Shown here: positions 25,171 to 37,212 of the stretch, piece by piece | Numbering within the stretch: the first letter of the stretch is position 1 | Layout: each line of letters opens with the position of its first letter | Assembly: GCA_023374045.1 (NCBI GenBank) | Contig: CM041777.1 | Span: forward strand, 480,167,594 to 480,231,593 | Source: Limonium bicolor | Lineage: Eukaryota > Streptophyta > Magnoliopsida > Caryophyllales > Plumbaginaceae | Direction: 5' to 3' | Length of the DNA: 64,000 nucleotides | The notes under the pieces: generated by a model | What the model was told of the DNA's origin: nothing | Seen by the model: only the letters and a program-made list of their open reading frames with translations | The model's database searches: none | Position numbers and translations under genes: made by a program

Positions 25171-25399
25171 ACAAGTAAGTAAGTTCATGATTGGTGTAAG
25201 CCATATGATCCCGAGCGCGGAAGTAGAGAGCATCCGATTAACCTGGATGAATGAGTAACTAACATGAACGGTTGACTGACGAACTGTCTTCCATCGTAGG
25301 TATTGAATCTTGTGTATGTATATAAGTATTGTTGCTTGTGTATAATGTTGTAGTATTAGTATGTATGTATGCATGAAAATGAACTCCATGTATTCGACA

Positions 25400-25484
25400 A
25401 AGTAGTCGGCGTACCCCGGTTAGCACGCGGGGTATGCGAATTTCATATGCAGCAATTTGCTGAGCCCCTAGGGGCACCGTTTTT
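25400..25484 (+). ncRNA. Multi-hairpin segment of solo LTR B
   Basis: First stem TACCCCG/CGGGGTA (E1 has TACCGCG/CGCGGTA, a paired change). Then come CAGC-AATTT-GCTG and GCCCC-TA-GGGGC at 25464-25475, with a short T-run. Confidence 0.55.
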
Positions 25485-25914
25485 ATTTTCCAGGTACTTG
25501 AAGTTGAACACCGTTCGAGTGTAGGACGGGGATGGCTGTATAAGCTTGGGTAGTTGATTAAGAACTTGTATTGATTTGTAATTGTAAATGTAGAATGGTG
25601 AGACCGAATAGTTATCGGCGAACTTGAGGAATTTAGATACTCGGTATAGTATTGTATGGATATTACATTTGTATAAGGATTCATTTGAAGTTGTAATTGT
25701 ACTAAGATTGGACTAAGGAATTGGAATGTATTGTTTGGTATAGTATACTCAGTGTATTCAAGTTCATCAGACCGATGGTATGTTGTATTTGTAATTGCCT
25801 TGTTAGTCACGTGGGTGACTAACGACATTGTACACCCACCGTTGAGTATGTAGTATCTGCTGCGAAGGTAAGTAATTGTAAGATAATGACGGGATTAGCA
25901 GTAGGGGTGTTACA

Positions 25915-26700
25915 ATAGTGGGGAAAGTCGGGGTTTAAATTGAATATTACTAGTAATTTAGGAAGAAGAGATATTTAGTAAATCAGTTTTGTAATTTGAT
26001 TAGGAGAGAATAAAATTAAATTGACATTATAATTAGTTTAAGAGAGTAAATAAATTATCTAGAAGATATTTAGTTGAAAGAAATAAATAAAAATTCAAAT
26101 GGTTAGTTGAAGTAACGAGATATAGATGATTTACTGTTGCGTAAAGATAAGGATGAGAATATTTATCTTTAAGGAAAGATAAAATATTTATTTTGAAAAG
26201 GAAGAAGTAAAACTAGAATTGAACTATTTTAATTAGAAAAACGTTGTACATAATTTAAGAGGTAAAACAATGTTGTAATTATATAAAAGAAAGAATATTT
26301 AATGACGCGAATAATGTAGAAGAGGAAAATAGTAATTAGCGTTGTTATTAATTTAAAGGGAAATTAGATTTTACTACATAGCTAACTTAGAGATAATGAG
26401 TGACTTACCAATGTAAATAAAGAAAACAATTCAGCCATGGTAGCAAGATGAGGGATGATTGCAATAAATAGTTAAATAGATACTAATAATTCCTTTAAGA
26501 TAGATGAGGAGATCTTATAATTAAATTATAACAAGTAATTTTGGAAAGATAAGGAATTTGTTTAATATAACATACTTTAATATTATATCAATTTAGAAAA
26601 AGGATAAGGATTAGATAATTTTATTGACTTCCCTGGGCCTATAATATTCATTCTCATATACTACTAACTTACTTTTTTTAACTATATATTACACATGTCC
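25915..26700. other. AT-rich unclassified DNA
   Basis: Very AT-rich, no frame of note and no transposon ends recognised. It continues the pre-insertion sequence left of 17571. Confidence 0.5.
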
Positions 26701-26739
26701 TAACTCAAAATTTGCGAGTATTTCATTAACTGTCTTATT

Positions 26740-27303
26740 CGGTTAACCGCTTTCGGTTTATCAGGTCTTCGGTTTTCTAAAATTCAATTCCATTGCCGTA
26801 CCATTTACATCGGTTAACATATTCGATTAACCATTTAATTCAGTTTGTTAAAATCCAATTCCATTATCATTCCATTTAGACCGGTCAACCTTTAATTCGG
26901 TTTGAGTTTATCGGTTAACCTTGTACCCGTATATTTTTTTATTGATGAGACCCATACCATTAATATTATAGTACAACATTGATCATCATGAGTGATGAAT
27001 CAAACACATGTGACACAAAAATATAAATAATCTATATATTCCCTCAATAGCTGATATTAATTATTATATAAGATGAACATTAATATTTGAAGTATTGTAT
27101 TGTTTATATAATCGGTTAACCACGTTAACCACTCGGTTAACTGTTCTGGAAAATTCAATACCATTACCGAAACCGAAATCGGTCACTTTATACGGTTCGG
27201 TTAACCATACCGCAAGAAACTGTAAGGTTAATATTTAAAACAAGTTCGGTTCACTCCAGTTTCGGTCGAATACCACGGTTTCAGAATTATTCAGACAGCC
27301 CTA
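26740..27303. repeat. GGTTAACC-rich repeat, possible non-autonomous hAT-type transposon
   Basis: At least six copies of (C)GGTTAAC(C) with CGGTT(T/C)GG words. The right edge CAGACAGCCCTAG resembles an inverted plant hAT terminus. I could not find a matching left end or an 8-bp target duplication, so the element call is tentative. Confidence 0.35.
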
Positions 27304-27354
27304 GTGAAGGTAAATTGGAGATATTAATAATATAATATATCAGAATTCAAACGG

Positions 27355-27525
27355 AGGGTATGCCGTAATGAAATTGAAACCTTAGAGGTATCTTGTAATG
27401 AAAATGAAACATCGAGGTACCTTGTAAACAAATTGAAACCTTAGGGGTATCTTATAGTAAAAATGAAACATCAGGGGTATTTTATAAAATTCGTTCAAAC
27501 CTCGGGGGTATCTCGTGAAATTTCC
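27355..27525. repeat. Tandem repeat, about 30-bp unit, five copies
   Basis: Degenerate units of the form TGAAACCTTAGGGGTATCTTGTAA, alternating 'CCT' and 'CAT' variants. Confidence 0.7.
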
Positions 27526-27604
27526 CTTGTTTTTCAAATCAGTTTTTGCTACAATTATCGTTTTATCTATAATCTTGCTAGATATATACCCCATTTTTTT
27601 ATCA

Positions 27605-27800
27605 TATATGAGTTGCTAGCTGACAGTTGATATTAGCTGATATTGACTGATGACTGATTTCAAAAGAATAAGCTGAGCTGGTTAACCCAGTCAAACATGT
27701 TAAACCAAATTTGAGTTTAAGTAGCTACTACCTGATAGCTTATATTAGCTGATAGTTGGTTTTAAAAGAATTGACTGAGCTGGTAAATCTAACTGATAAT
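27605..27800. repeat. Pair of direct repeats with AGCTGATA/AGCTGAGCTGGT words
   Basis: Two copies, about 115 bp apart, of TGATAT(T)AGCTGATA...TTTTAAAAGAAT..GCTGAGCTGGT. It may be a remnant of a small non-autonomous DNA transposon. No termini were established. Confidence 0.4.
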
Positions 27801-28634
27801 ACATAATCTAAAACTAGCTGACAAAAGAATGGGTGGCAACCATATCCATGGGCCTTTGATAAATGTTTGAACTGTGTCATATGGAAGTTGAATTTTAACA
27901 GAAAATCCACGATAAATGTTGATAAAATAGAGTAATCAAAGTGGTGGTTGCGGTTGCGACTGCGAGAGAAAGAAAGGAAGAGCATTTGATTTTGTACTTT
28001 CTTATTGAACATTAGATAATGTAGGGAAATTTCACCAAAGGCCATTAATCTTTGTTTAGTTCACGATATTGTTGTGTTTTAGAGGATAATATTAAGTTAG
28101 TTAATTTCATTAGATAACATTTTGGCTCATATTTTTTATTAATTGCTCTGTTAATAATGTCAAAAAAAATTCTAAGTACTTCTGTTATTAGTTAACTACC
28201 TGACAAAGACTTGTGAATTTTATCGATATGACAGATTTTTATCAAGATGATTAGCTAAAAACAAGGGTATATTAGACTTTCACTGAGGATATTAACGGAG
28301 CAGTGTATAAAATATAAGATGAAGTGTTATCTGGTGAAATTAGTTACAATTCAGTGTTACCCTTTGTACTTTTAAAAATACAGTGATATATCGTGAATCA
28401 AGAAGAAACTCAATAGTTCCTAATGAAATTTTATGAGAAGGTATTACTTAATAATATAATTATGAAATATATTTTTACAAGATAACAACAAGTTGTTTTA
28501 GTAAAGTAAATTATTTAGTTTTTTTATAAAAATATCTAATATAGTTAAAATATCATATGCTCTAATTTACTTAGAGCATGATTATTGGTTATTCTTAAGG
28601 GTTCTTAGTTAAATAAAATAAAATAAAAATAGGA
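27801..28634. other. AT-rich unclassified DNA
   Basis: No recognised gene or repeat. The minus-strand frame 27740-28045 has no identifiable domain. Confidence 0.45.
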
Positions 28635-28640
28635 GAAATA

Positions 28641-29994
28641 TGTTACTATCTCTACCTAGGCAGTGTACCTATCGTTTTGCGGAATAGTGAATTGAGTGGG
28701 GGTTGTCGATCTCAGGGACCTCGTTCAATTAATTGACAATTTATTTATTAACTGAGAAACTAAACTAAGAAAACAGGAAATGTCACTTTTTCAGGTTTTA
28801 CTTAATTTAATAAAAAGAATAACTCAACGAACTAAGATAAAATAATAAAACAGTAAAAATAAACTAAATAAAGAAATAAAGATTGAATCTAAAGAAGCAC
28901 CCCAGATTGTTCTGCAAACCTTCACTTTATTAATCTATCAATAAACTCTTCCCTAATTCTGCAATAAACTCAGGAATTATAAATAGTTCGTTGACCGGTC
29001 CCTGTACAACGAACCCTAACTAACTGAAATAACAAGCCGCAAACCATGCCCAAGTTATCAAGTTAATAGCATTAAACACAATTCCTATTGAAGACAGATT
29101 AACCTATAGGCAAGCCATGCTTCTAGTCGTTAATCCGATTTAACTTCCTATGTCTTGTTAACTAATCTCAGCGCCGCATTTTGATTAGAAAACTACAAAT
29201 ATTGCTTTAATAATTAGCTAGAAAATTAAAGCGCATGAAGAACAGGAATTAAACTACTGCAATTATAATCAGAGAAAAGATTATAAAATAAACATAAAGA
29301 TTCGGTTTGCTACCCCAACCCAGGGAGCTAAACTAACTACTCAAACATAAACATAAAAGTAACAAAAATAATAGAGAAAAACATCAATATGTAACAATGG
29401 TGATATGTGGTATGGTAGTGGTATGGTGGTGTTGGACAGATGATAGTAATGCTGGTATGGTGGTGACGAATCTGGTGGTGACTGGCGTGACTATGGTGAG
29501 CGGATGATGGAGTTGGTGCGATGATGGTGGGCTGCTGGTCTTTGGTTAGAATGGTGGCGGTGGATTTTGATGATGTTGGTGGTGGTGTGATGAATTTATG
29601 AAGAAAAAGAGTATGGAGGCCTAAAGCCCCATGTGGTGGGACGTGGGATCCTCTGAATCGATGCCTCCCTTCTTGATATATAGCCGCCGGTCCGTTTATC
29701 TACTGAGAATTCTTTTTATCTTTAAAGAGATCTTGATAAAAGATCACGCAGCCTCATTCTTCTTAATTTTGCATCAACATATTTTTTATCTTTTCCCGTC
29801 AAAGTCCTGCGACGCCCCTTGCAGTACGGCTCTGTTGGGCTAGAGCTTTCCTTTTCTACATGTCTGCGCCCCTGATTTTGTCGGTCATCCAAATTAATAT
29901 GACACGCCATGTATACGATGGGTTTCGTCTCGTTCCAGCCCAGTCCATGATAATGATGCATGCCGCTCTGAATTATGTATGCAGCCTGTTAGCA
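28641..29994 (-). mobile_element. LTR-like unit, first tandem copy
   Basis: TGTTACTATC...TTAGCA, preceded and followed by GAAATA (28635-28640 and 29995-30000). Its left part is identical, except for a few bases, to 30001-30531. The left end (GGCAGTGTACCTATCG...) resembles a reversed Athila/Tat-type LTR 3' end. The right part is GTGGT/GATGG-rich (29400-29600). A TATATA box on the minus strand near 29676-29686 fits minus orientation. No PBS or coding region lies between the copies. Confidence 0.55.
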
Positions 29995-30000
29995 GAAATA

Positions 30001-30531
30001 TGTTACTATCTCTACCTAGGCAGTGTACCTATCGTTTTGCGGAATAGTGAATTGAGTGGGGGTTGTCGATCTCAGGGACCTCGTTCAATTAATTGACAAT
30101 TTATTTATTAACTGAGAAACTAAACTAAGAAAACAGGAAATGTCACTTTTTCAGGTTTTACTTAATTTAATAAAAAGAATAACTCAACGAACTAAGATAA
30201 AATAATAAAACAGTAAAAATAAACTAAATAAAGAAATAAAGATTGAATCTAAAGAAGCACCCCGGATTGTTCTACAAACCTTCACTTTATTAATCTATCA
30301 ATAAACTCTTCCCTAATTCTGCAATAAACTCAGGAATTATAAATAGTTCGTTGACCGGTCCCTGTACAACAAACCCTAACTAACTGAAATAACAAGCCGC
30401 AAACCATGCCCAAGTTATCAAGTTAATAGCATTAAACACAATTCCTATTGGAGACAGATTAACCTATAGGCAAACCATGCTTCTAGTCGTTAATCCGGTT
30501 AACTTCCTATGTCTTGTTAACTAATCTCAGC
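30001..30531 (-). mobile_element. LTR-like unit, second tandem copy, cut by E2
   Basis: Repeats 28641-29173 with about 1% differences, then is broken at CTAATCTCAGC by the LTR of E2. The remainder should follow the E2 3' LTR outside the window. TCAGC (30527-30531) should be the E2 target duplication. Confidence 0.75.
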
Positions 30532-33500
30532 TGAAATACCCCAAACTAATAAAACATGGATTAAACATCTAATCACATTAGCTAAGGCCTAAACATGCCT
30601 TAAAAGTCAACTGAGAACAATAGTGGTCAACACAAAGCAAGACATTGCACCCTTTGACTGTTTTGGGTAAATAAATACCCAAATGAACTACTTAGGACCT
30701 AAAAATTTGTCCTAATCATATTAACACATGACTAAACATATTACAATAGTTGGAAAACACTCCAACACAAAGAACAAGCATTTTCATGATTCAAGGTCAA
30801 GTAGGGCAAAAATGTGCTCTAAGAAAACCTTAAAGGTCTAATGACCTCTAAATGATATAAAATTGGATTCCATGATCAAATATCATGTAAGGAACACAAC
30901 AAAACTGTTCTCAAAGAAAAATAAGCTCAGAAACACCTTGCGACACAAAATGTGCACTAAAAGCACTAAAACACCTTAAAGCATGTTTTTGTGTAATTGC
31001 CTTCTAAATTGGCTTTTAAATGGGCTTAAAGGTTATAATTACCTATAAATATGCTAATATATCATATTATAACATATTAGGAATTTAATTCCAGAAATTT
31101 ACAAATTTACTATTAAAATATTAATAAAACCCTAAAAGGGGGCCCGCTTGAGTCAACATTGACTAAGAATGGTCAATAGGTCAAATTTGACCCCTTGGAC
31201 CTCATGGAGTCAGCAGTCACAAGCAGGGGGAGCCTGAATTCGCCACTTGCAAGCACAAGAGACAAGCTCCAACACCATTCCATAAATTAAGGGAACTACT
31301 TTTACCTTTATAATATTATAGTCTATATATCACACTTTTGGCTCCTTGATTGAATCATCCTTCAAAAAAAACGTGTGAGACTCACTCATCCCCTCCAATA
31401 ACCGATGCCAATAATACATGGTGACTCATCAAACACTAAATTCATTAAACAAGTCAAAAATGTGTTTTAAGACAAATTTGACCTATTCTCTCATTTCCTT
31501 CATTCCCAGCCAACACCAGCAGCCCCTCATCCTCCCTTTGGCTTCTCCAAACCGTGGATAACATGCCAAATACAGAGGAGAACAACAATTGACATAGGTA
31601 AGCTTATTAAGCCATTTTATGTTCAATTTCTTCACAATTCTTTCCTCTTTCGGTGGATCTAAGCATCAACCATTTCCATCCATGGATCTAGGTTGTTTTG
31701 GAGGTTAAATGAAGGGGGAATCTTGGCATTAACAAGGGAAGAAGGTGGAGAAAGCTAATCTTGTTCTTAAGGTTCAAAAATGTGTTTTAAGCACTTATCT
31801 TTTGATTCTCTTTAGATCCGGTTGTAAAACCTGTTCTAATAGCCTTATAATCTTCTTCTTAACATACTTATTCAGTGGATCTATCAAGAGCTTCAAGGTA
31901 TAGCCAGATCCAAGCCAAAAACACCATTTTAATCAAGGTAAAAATTAACCATCTTCTAATCTGAGTTATGTCGGTTTTAAGCCTTGGCTTAGTAGCTCTT
32001 TTGATGCTCTTTTCCTACTGTATAAGCAGGCCAAAGAAACCTTGGCTTGCCTTGTTGTTTTAAGGTAAAATCTTACCTTAAAATATACACTAAAACACTT
32101 CTTAAGGTTAGATCTTGCTTGGAGACTAACCATATCATTATGTTGCTGTTAGAACTCATCTAAGAAGCTGTGGAAATTTTCCTTGAAATTTCCGTGGCCA
32201 AACAAGGCTTATACTAGGCAAAAACAAGGTATAAATCACTTAAACCTTCACTTGGTATATTAATATGTAATTATACATATGTATATGTATATGCCGTGAG
32301 TGAACATGGTTAATAAGGTCTTATTTTGACCTTAGGTGATTAAGGAATGGTTTGGTAAATTTATCTAACTAATTAATTAACATAATTGTCAAATTTAAGA
32401 CATTATGTGGAAAATTGGTAAATATGGAAAAATATGTGTAAGGGCCGAGAGTTTAATGCATTTTTGGGCATTTATGTGTAATTTATTTTATCAGCTAATG
32501 TTTGTAATAAGGCCATGTACTTTAGGCCATTTTATTTATGCATTTATAAGGTTTTATTTAAGTTTAGGTGGTATATATGCATTACCGCATATTATAAGGG
32601 GTTAAAGTGTAATTAAATTAAATTTGGGGGCTATATAATAATAAAGCCGAAAATTAGAGGTTTAAATGAGTTTATATAAAAATTATAAGATTATATAATG
32701 TTTTGGGGTTAAATGGTAATTTCTAGAAAGTATGGGTATAAAACCGTAATATGTGGAGATTAATGGTCAAGGAAATATTAAGGTGGTCAACCTTGACCAT
32801 ATGGTAGGTTTTGACCAAATTAAATAAGTTAGATAACTTATTTAAGGTTTTATAATAAGATAAGTATTTAATTGTAACATTTATATAACATATGTGGTAT
32901 ATATGTTATTACCGAAAATAAAGGGTGTATAATGGTATTATAAACACCCATGGGCTATTAGGAATTTTTAGGAATTTATTGGGTTGATTTTGGAATTAAA
33001 ATAAACTATATATGTATAATATATAGTTATTATGTCATTATGACACTTTGGAATAGTAGGTGGGGTGGAATTGTAATATACCGAGAGTATATGGTTAATA
33101 AGGGTGATTATAACCCTTAGGTGAAATTTGGTGATTTTTAGAATTATATAGGAGCATTTAATAAGATATATGTATAATATATAGTTTTAATGATATTATA
33201 AAACTATATGTTATAAAATGGGCCAAATGGCAGTTATAGGAATTTGGTGGGTCTGTTCAGAATTTTACAAAAATATAACCATAGGTTATACCATTTTATA
33301 TTAAGGTTTAAAATGTTATATTATATGGTATATATAACATGGTATAAATTATGGGGTGATTTTGTAAATAAAGAAACTATGGATTATGGAAAAGAATAAG
33401 GTTTTAATATATGTGCCTATGCGGCAATATAAATAGTTTTGTATAAAAACTATAGGTTATAAATTAAAGAAGATAAAAATATCATACTACATGATATTAG

Positions 33501-35871
33501 TATATGGTATAACATTACATAATGTTATGTGGTCAAAATAGAATTTAAATGGAATTAAGGGCTGTACCGAATTTATAAAAGTTTGGAATATGAATTTTAG
33601 ACTAAGGTCTATAATGTTATAAATGTTATAACAATTATATGATATTAAGGTGGTTTTAATGGAATTAATAAAGAAGGATATTCACATTAAATAATGTGAC
33701 AAATTATAAATAAATAAGATTTATAAACTACGGTTTATATTAAATAAACCTTAGGAGTTGTAATAATACAACATAAAGATGGTACATAATATTAGGATAA
33801 TAATCTTAATATAAGTTGTAAAGTATAATACAACTAATGGGAATAATCATCTAATATGAGATGATAAAATGTAACATATAATATAAGAGTTTTATAACTC
33901 ATGGAACTTACCTATATTGGTAAATATATACATATACAAGAATAACGTATATAAGGATGGATATATATTATGGTTGGAAACCATATAATATAATGGTGGT
34001 GGTTATTACAAAAATAGTTACAAACTATAAGTTATGAGTTTTTGAATGCAAATATAATTTGCTAAGATAATGGATAATATAATACAATGTATTATAATGG
34101 ATGGTGGAAAACAATACAATATAATAAGTCATGCATGCATACATGCAACAATAGGTTATATACCTAAATTAATTGGTGGATAAGATTAAAGAAATATAAT
34201 GAATTAAACTTAACAGTCGGAATATTTTGACATACGAGTTTTAGTAACAAAGCCGACCGGTTTAGAGGAACCCGTAACAAATAACTGTAGAAATCCGGGG
34301 ATGAACTGTCGGGGTTACTTGTTATTCGGAAGTACCGGATGTAGTTAGTCATGGAGACTGACTTATAGTTTTATTACCGTTTAGATCATACTTCAGACGG
34401 AGGCGCTTGACGAGCTAGTGGTCTACACTGCGCATCCTAGGTCTTGGTGAACAGTATGTAAAGGGGTTTGATCCGAGTTGTCCTAAGGAAACTCCTTGGG
34501 CTCGGATTTGGTTGATATCACTTGTGTGTTAAGTGTTTTGGATACATGTATGTGATTGTGTGCTACTGCATTAATTATTTATGCACGAGCGTCCTACGGG
34601 ACTAACACTACGTCGACTATAGATCGACTTATATAAACATACATATACATTATTGTGATAACATGACAGTTACTTGATATAATACCTATAGTATTAATAT
34701 TAAGTATATGGTAACCTAAGTAAAACACTTAGGAACGAGTCACGACATTGTCGGTCTCTAGAGCATGGATCTCGAACATGAATATGACCTAGATTATTTC
34801 TAGGTATGCGTGAGACCCATTGGGCAGCTAATTAATAATTATATCCTAGATCTTAAACATTATGAGAGAGAGATGGTATGAGTTGAGGTGAGGAATCCAG
34901 GTAGTTTACGAACTACTTGGTTGCGCATTTGTGATCACCGAGGGGTTCCCGATCGGGTTCCGCTCCAGGTTTATACCCAACGAGTCCTATTTGGATCGTG
35001 GGTCAGGTGGCTACGGCCTTTTATATGGACGTCTTACGAGACAAAAGAGAATAGTCAGGGGCCTCCGGACCTCTAGCGAAATGAGCACCTTTGTGTGTAC
35101 GGGAGGACTACTGTCCATGGTGAGGTTATCGGGTTGTCTTAACATAACGCCCAACTGGTATAAATTAAACATGGTTTGGATGGGGCCTTAAAGGCCAAGG
35201 TAAATTAAATATGGAAACTGTACGCTACGGCGATTGTACATTGTACATTATACTGCAATTATTTCGATACGTCGATTATACAACTGTTGTTTGTGATATG
35301 ATATGAATGTTGGATTGGATGGATGGTTATGTTTATATGCATGATATTACAGTATTGATTATAACTGTGAAATGGTAAAGCATGAAACCAATCTAATAAT
35401 AAGATGGTTAAAATGACTAAGTGACCATTAGGGTCCAGGCCCGGCATACTCAGCGTCTATCGCTGATACTACACTCATGCAGGTTGTTGATTATTGTCGA
35501 AGCCGAAGTGCGGGAACAGGATAATTAGAGTTTACTTTAATTACCGCACATGGAGTTTGTTTGTATAGCAATGAAGATGGTGAATTGTATTATGGTACAG
35601 TTATGTATATTCAGGTTTGGGTAGACGCTCACTTGTCGATGTTTATGAGTATGGAATTAGTATGATGTATAGGAGTATCCTCGCTATCATAGCGGTTAGC
35701 AGTTTATTTATGTTGGTTGTTAGATGTAGTTGGCTTCGTTGCTCGCATGGGCGAGTAATGGCCGGTGACACCCGAGTGAGTAATGTTGTTATTATTTATT
35801 CTTCCGCTGTAAGACGTTTTATTTATTGCTACGTGAGAGATTATTACGTGATTATGGAGAGGGGTGTTGCA
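30532..35871 (+). mobile_element. 5' LTR of E2 (5,340 bp), Tekay-like chromovirus
   Basis: Starts TGAAATACCCC and ends GGGGTGTTGCA, directly followed by a tRNA-iMet PBS and gag. It is very long and AT-rich, with many TATATGTATAA-like stretches (32200-34200). It lacks the palindrome array of the other LTRs. A stem CAGCG-TCTAT-CGCTG (35451-35465) is the apparent counterpart of the CAGC hairpin in the other families. Frames inside have no domain. Confidence 0.9.
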
Positions 35872-35875
35872 AAAG

Positions 35876-35887
35876 TGGTATCAGAGC
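35876..35887 (+). other. Primer binding site of E2 (tRNA-iMet)
   Basis: TGGTATCAGAGC four bases after the LTR. ATCAGAGCG (35880-35888) can fold onto CGCTCTGAT (35895-35903). Confidence 0.95.
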
Positions 35888-36088
35888 GGAGTACCGCTCT
35901 GATGACGAGGAAATAAGTTAAGACAATGAGCTTAGGACATGGGAAATTACGGGAAACGTTTGTGAGGTACGAGACGACTCGTCTTAAAAAGATATTGTGT
36001 TTAGTAACACAAACTGCATGAAATACTAGCCTTTAAGGCAATGTGTACGGTAAATTACCGAGTATTTGTGTGACATACTGTACTACAG
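35888..36088 (+). other. E2 leader between PBS and gag
   Basis: Short untranslated leader, no frame of note. The last bases before the ATG read CTACAG, a splice-acceptor-like sequence, so a leader intron is possible but unproven. Confidence 0.4.
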
Positions 36089-36715
36089 ATGTCTAGGGGA
36101 ACTAGAGGGCGTGGTACTGGTAGAGGTGGAGGCGGTGACCCCATGATTCCAGGAGTTGCAGAGACGATTGCTGTCGTTCTCGCACAACTTGGTACTCAAA
36201 TTGGAGGAGCACCAGCCCACCCGCCACAGCCCAGGGAAACGAGCTGGCTGAAGTCAGTTACCGAGATCCGACCACCTACATATTCTGGGGAGCCAGACCC
36301 CGTAGCCTTGGAGCGATTCATAGTTGAGCATGAGAAAGCATACGAAGCTTTACAAGTACCGGCCGACAAGAAGGTCGTCATTGCTGCTTTCCATCTGAAG
36401 GATGCAGCCAGCACTTGGTGGAGGTTGGTCAAGGACCATCACCTGGCTACGCCCGACTTTTCGTGGGCTGCCTTTGTCGAGTTGCTGAGAGGGAAGTACT
36501 ACCCAGCACATCTCAAACAGAAGAAGCGCCATGAGTTTGAGACATTGTCCCAGGGAGGTCTGACCGTGGATGAGTACTACGCTTGATTCATTGGTCTGCT
36601 GGACTTTATCCCCAGTGTTGAGTACTCAGAGACCGTGAAGGTCGAGAAGTTCCGGGGGGGATTGTTGTTTCGCATCCAGATGGCGATGGGTGCTACCCTC
36701 TACACTACCATTCAG

Positions 36716-36795
36716 GTATTAACATGAAAGCCAAAAAATTCTTTACTTACTACATTACCGGTTAACTTTGTGAGAACTTACTAATGAGATTCCAG
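36716..36795 (+). other. Intron 1 of E2 gag (80 nt)
   Basis: GTATTA...TTCCAG between codons (phase 0). Without removal the frame stops at once in TAACATGA. E3 gag has an intron at the same codon boundary, before Glu-Cys-Tyr. Confidence 0.85.
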
Positions 36796-36935
36796 GAGTG
36801 TTATGATGCTGCATCGAGGACGGAGCTAATGCTCCAGACTCGGGAAGAGACTCTCGGGACAAAGAAAAGAAAGAACCCTGAGGGAGAGTCTGAGGGTGGA
36901 GGAGCATCTCCAGGCGATAGCCAGAAGAAGGGAAA

Positions 36936-37009
36936 GTAAGGACTTATCCCATTCTAAATTGTTTATCATATTAAACACCTTATGAATGCTGACCCGAAAC
37001 CTTGAACAG
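36936..37009 (+). other. Intron 2 of E2 gag (74 nt)
   Basis: GTAAGG...GAACAG, phase 2. Joining exons gives a continuous Lys-rich stretch. E3 gag has no intron at the matching place. Confidence 0.8.
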
Positions 37010-37128
37010 GAAATTCTTTCAAAAGAAAGGGCAGCAGGGTCACCAGGGAGCGAAGGGGAAAGAGCCCATCCTTCGGTTGACCGGCCCAGCTATAGATGCT
37101 CAGCCTTTGAGATCTGCACCTCCTAAGG

Positions 37129-37212
37129 GTGAGAACGCCTACCTCTTAAATTCAATTATGACCTTAACCTTTATACCGTCAGCTACTAACTTAAACTAAA
37201 TACTATGATCAG
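37129..37212 (+). other. Intron 3 of E2 gag (84 nt)
   Basis: GTGAGA...GATCAG, phase 1, directly after Pro-Pro-Lys. E3 gag has an 84-nt intron at the same position and phase. Confidence 0.85.

Larger units (their letters stand above)
24792..25914 (+). mobile_element. Solo LTR B, right part
   Basis: Resumes the B LTR after the GGTAG duplication and ends GGGGTGTTACA at 25914, followed by the ATAGT duplication. It contains a long GAGTA minisatellite (24925-25170) and the multi-hairpin segment (25400-25484). No PBS follows, which confirms solo-LTR status. Confidence 0.93.
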
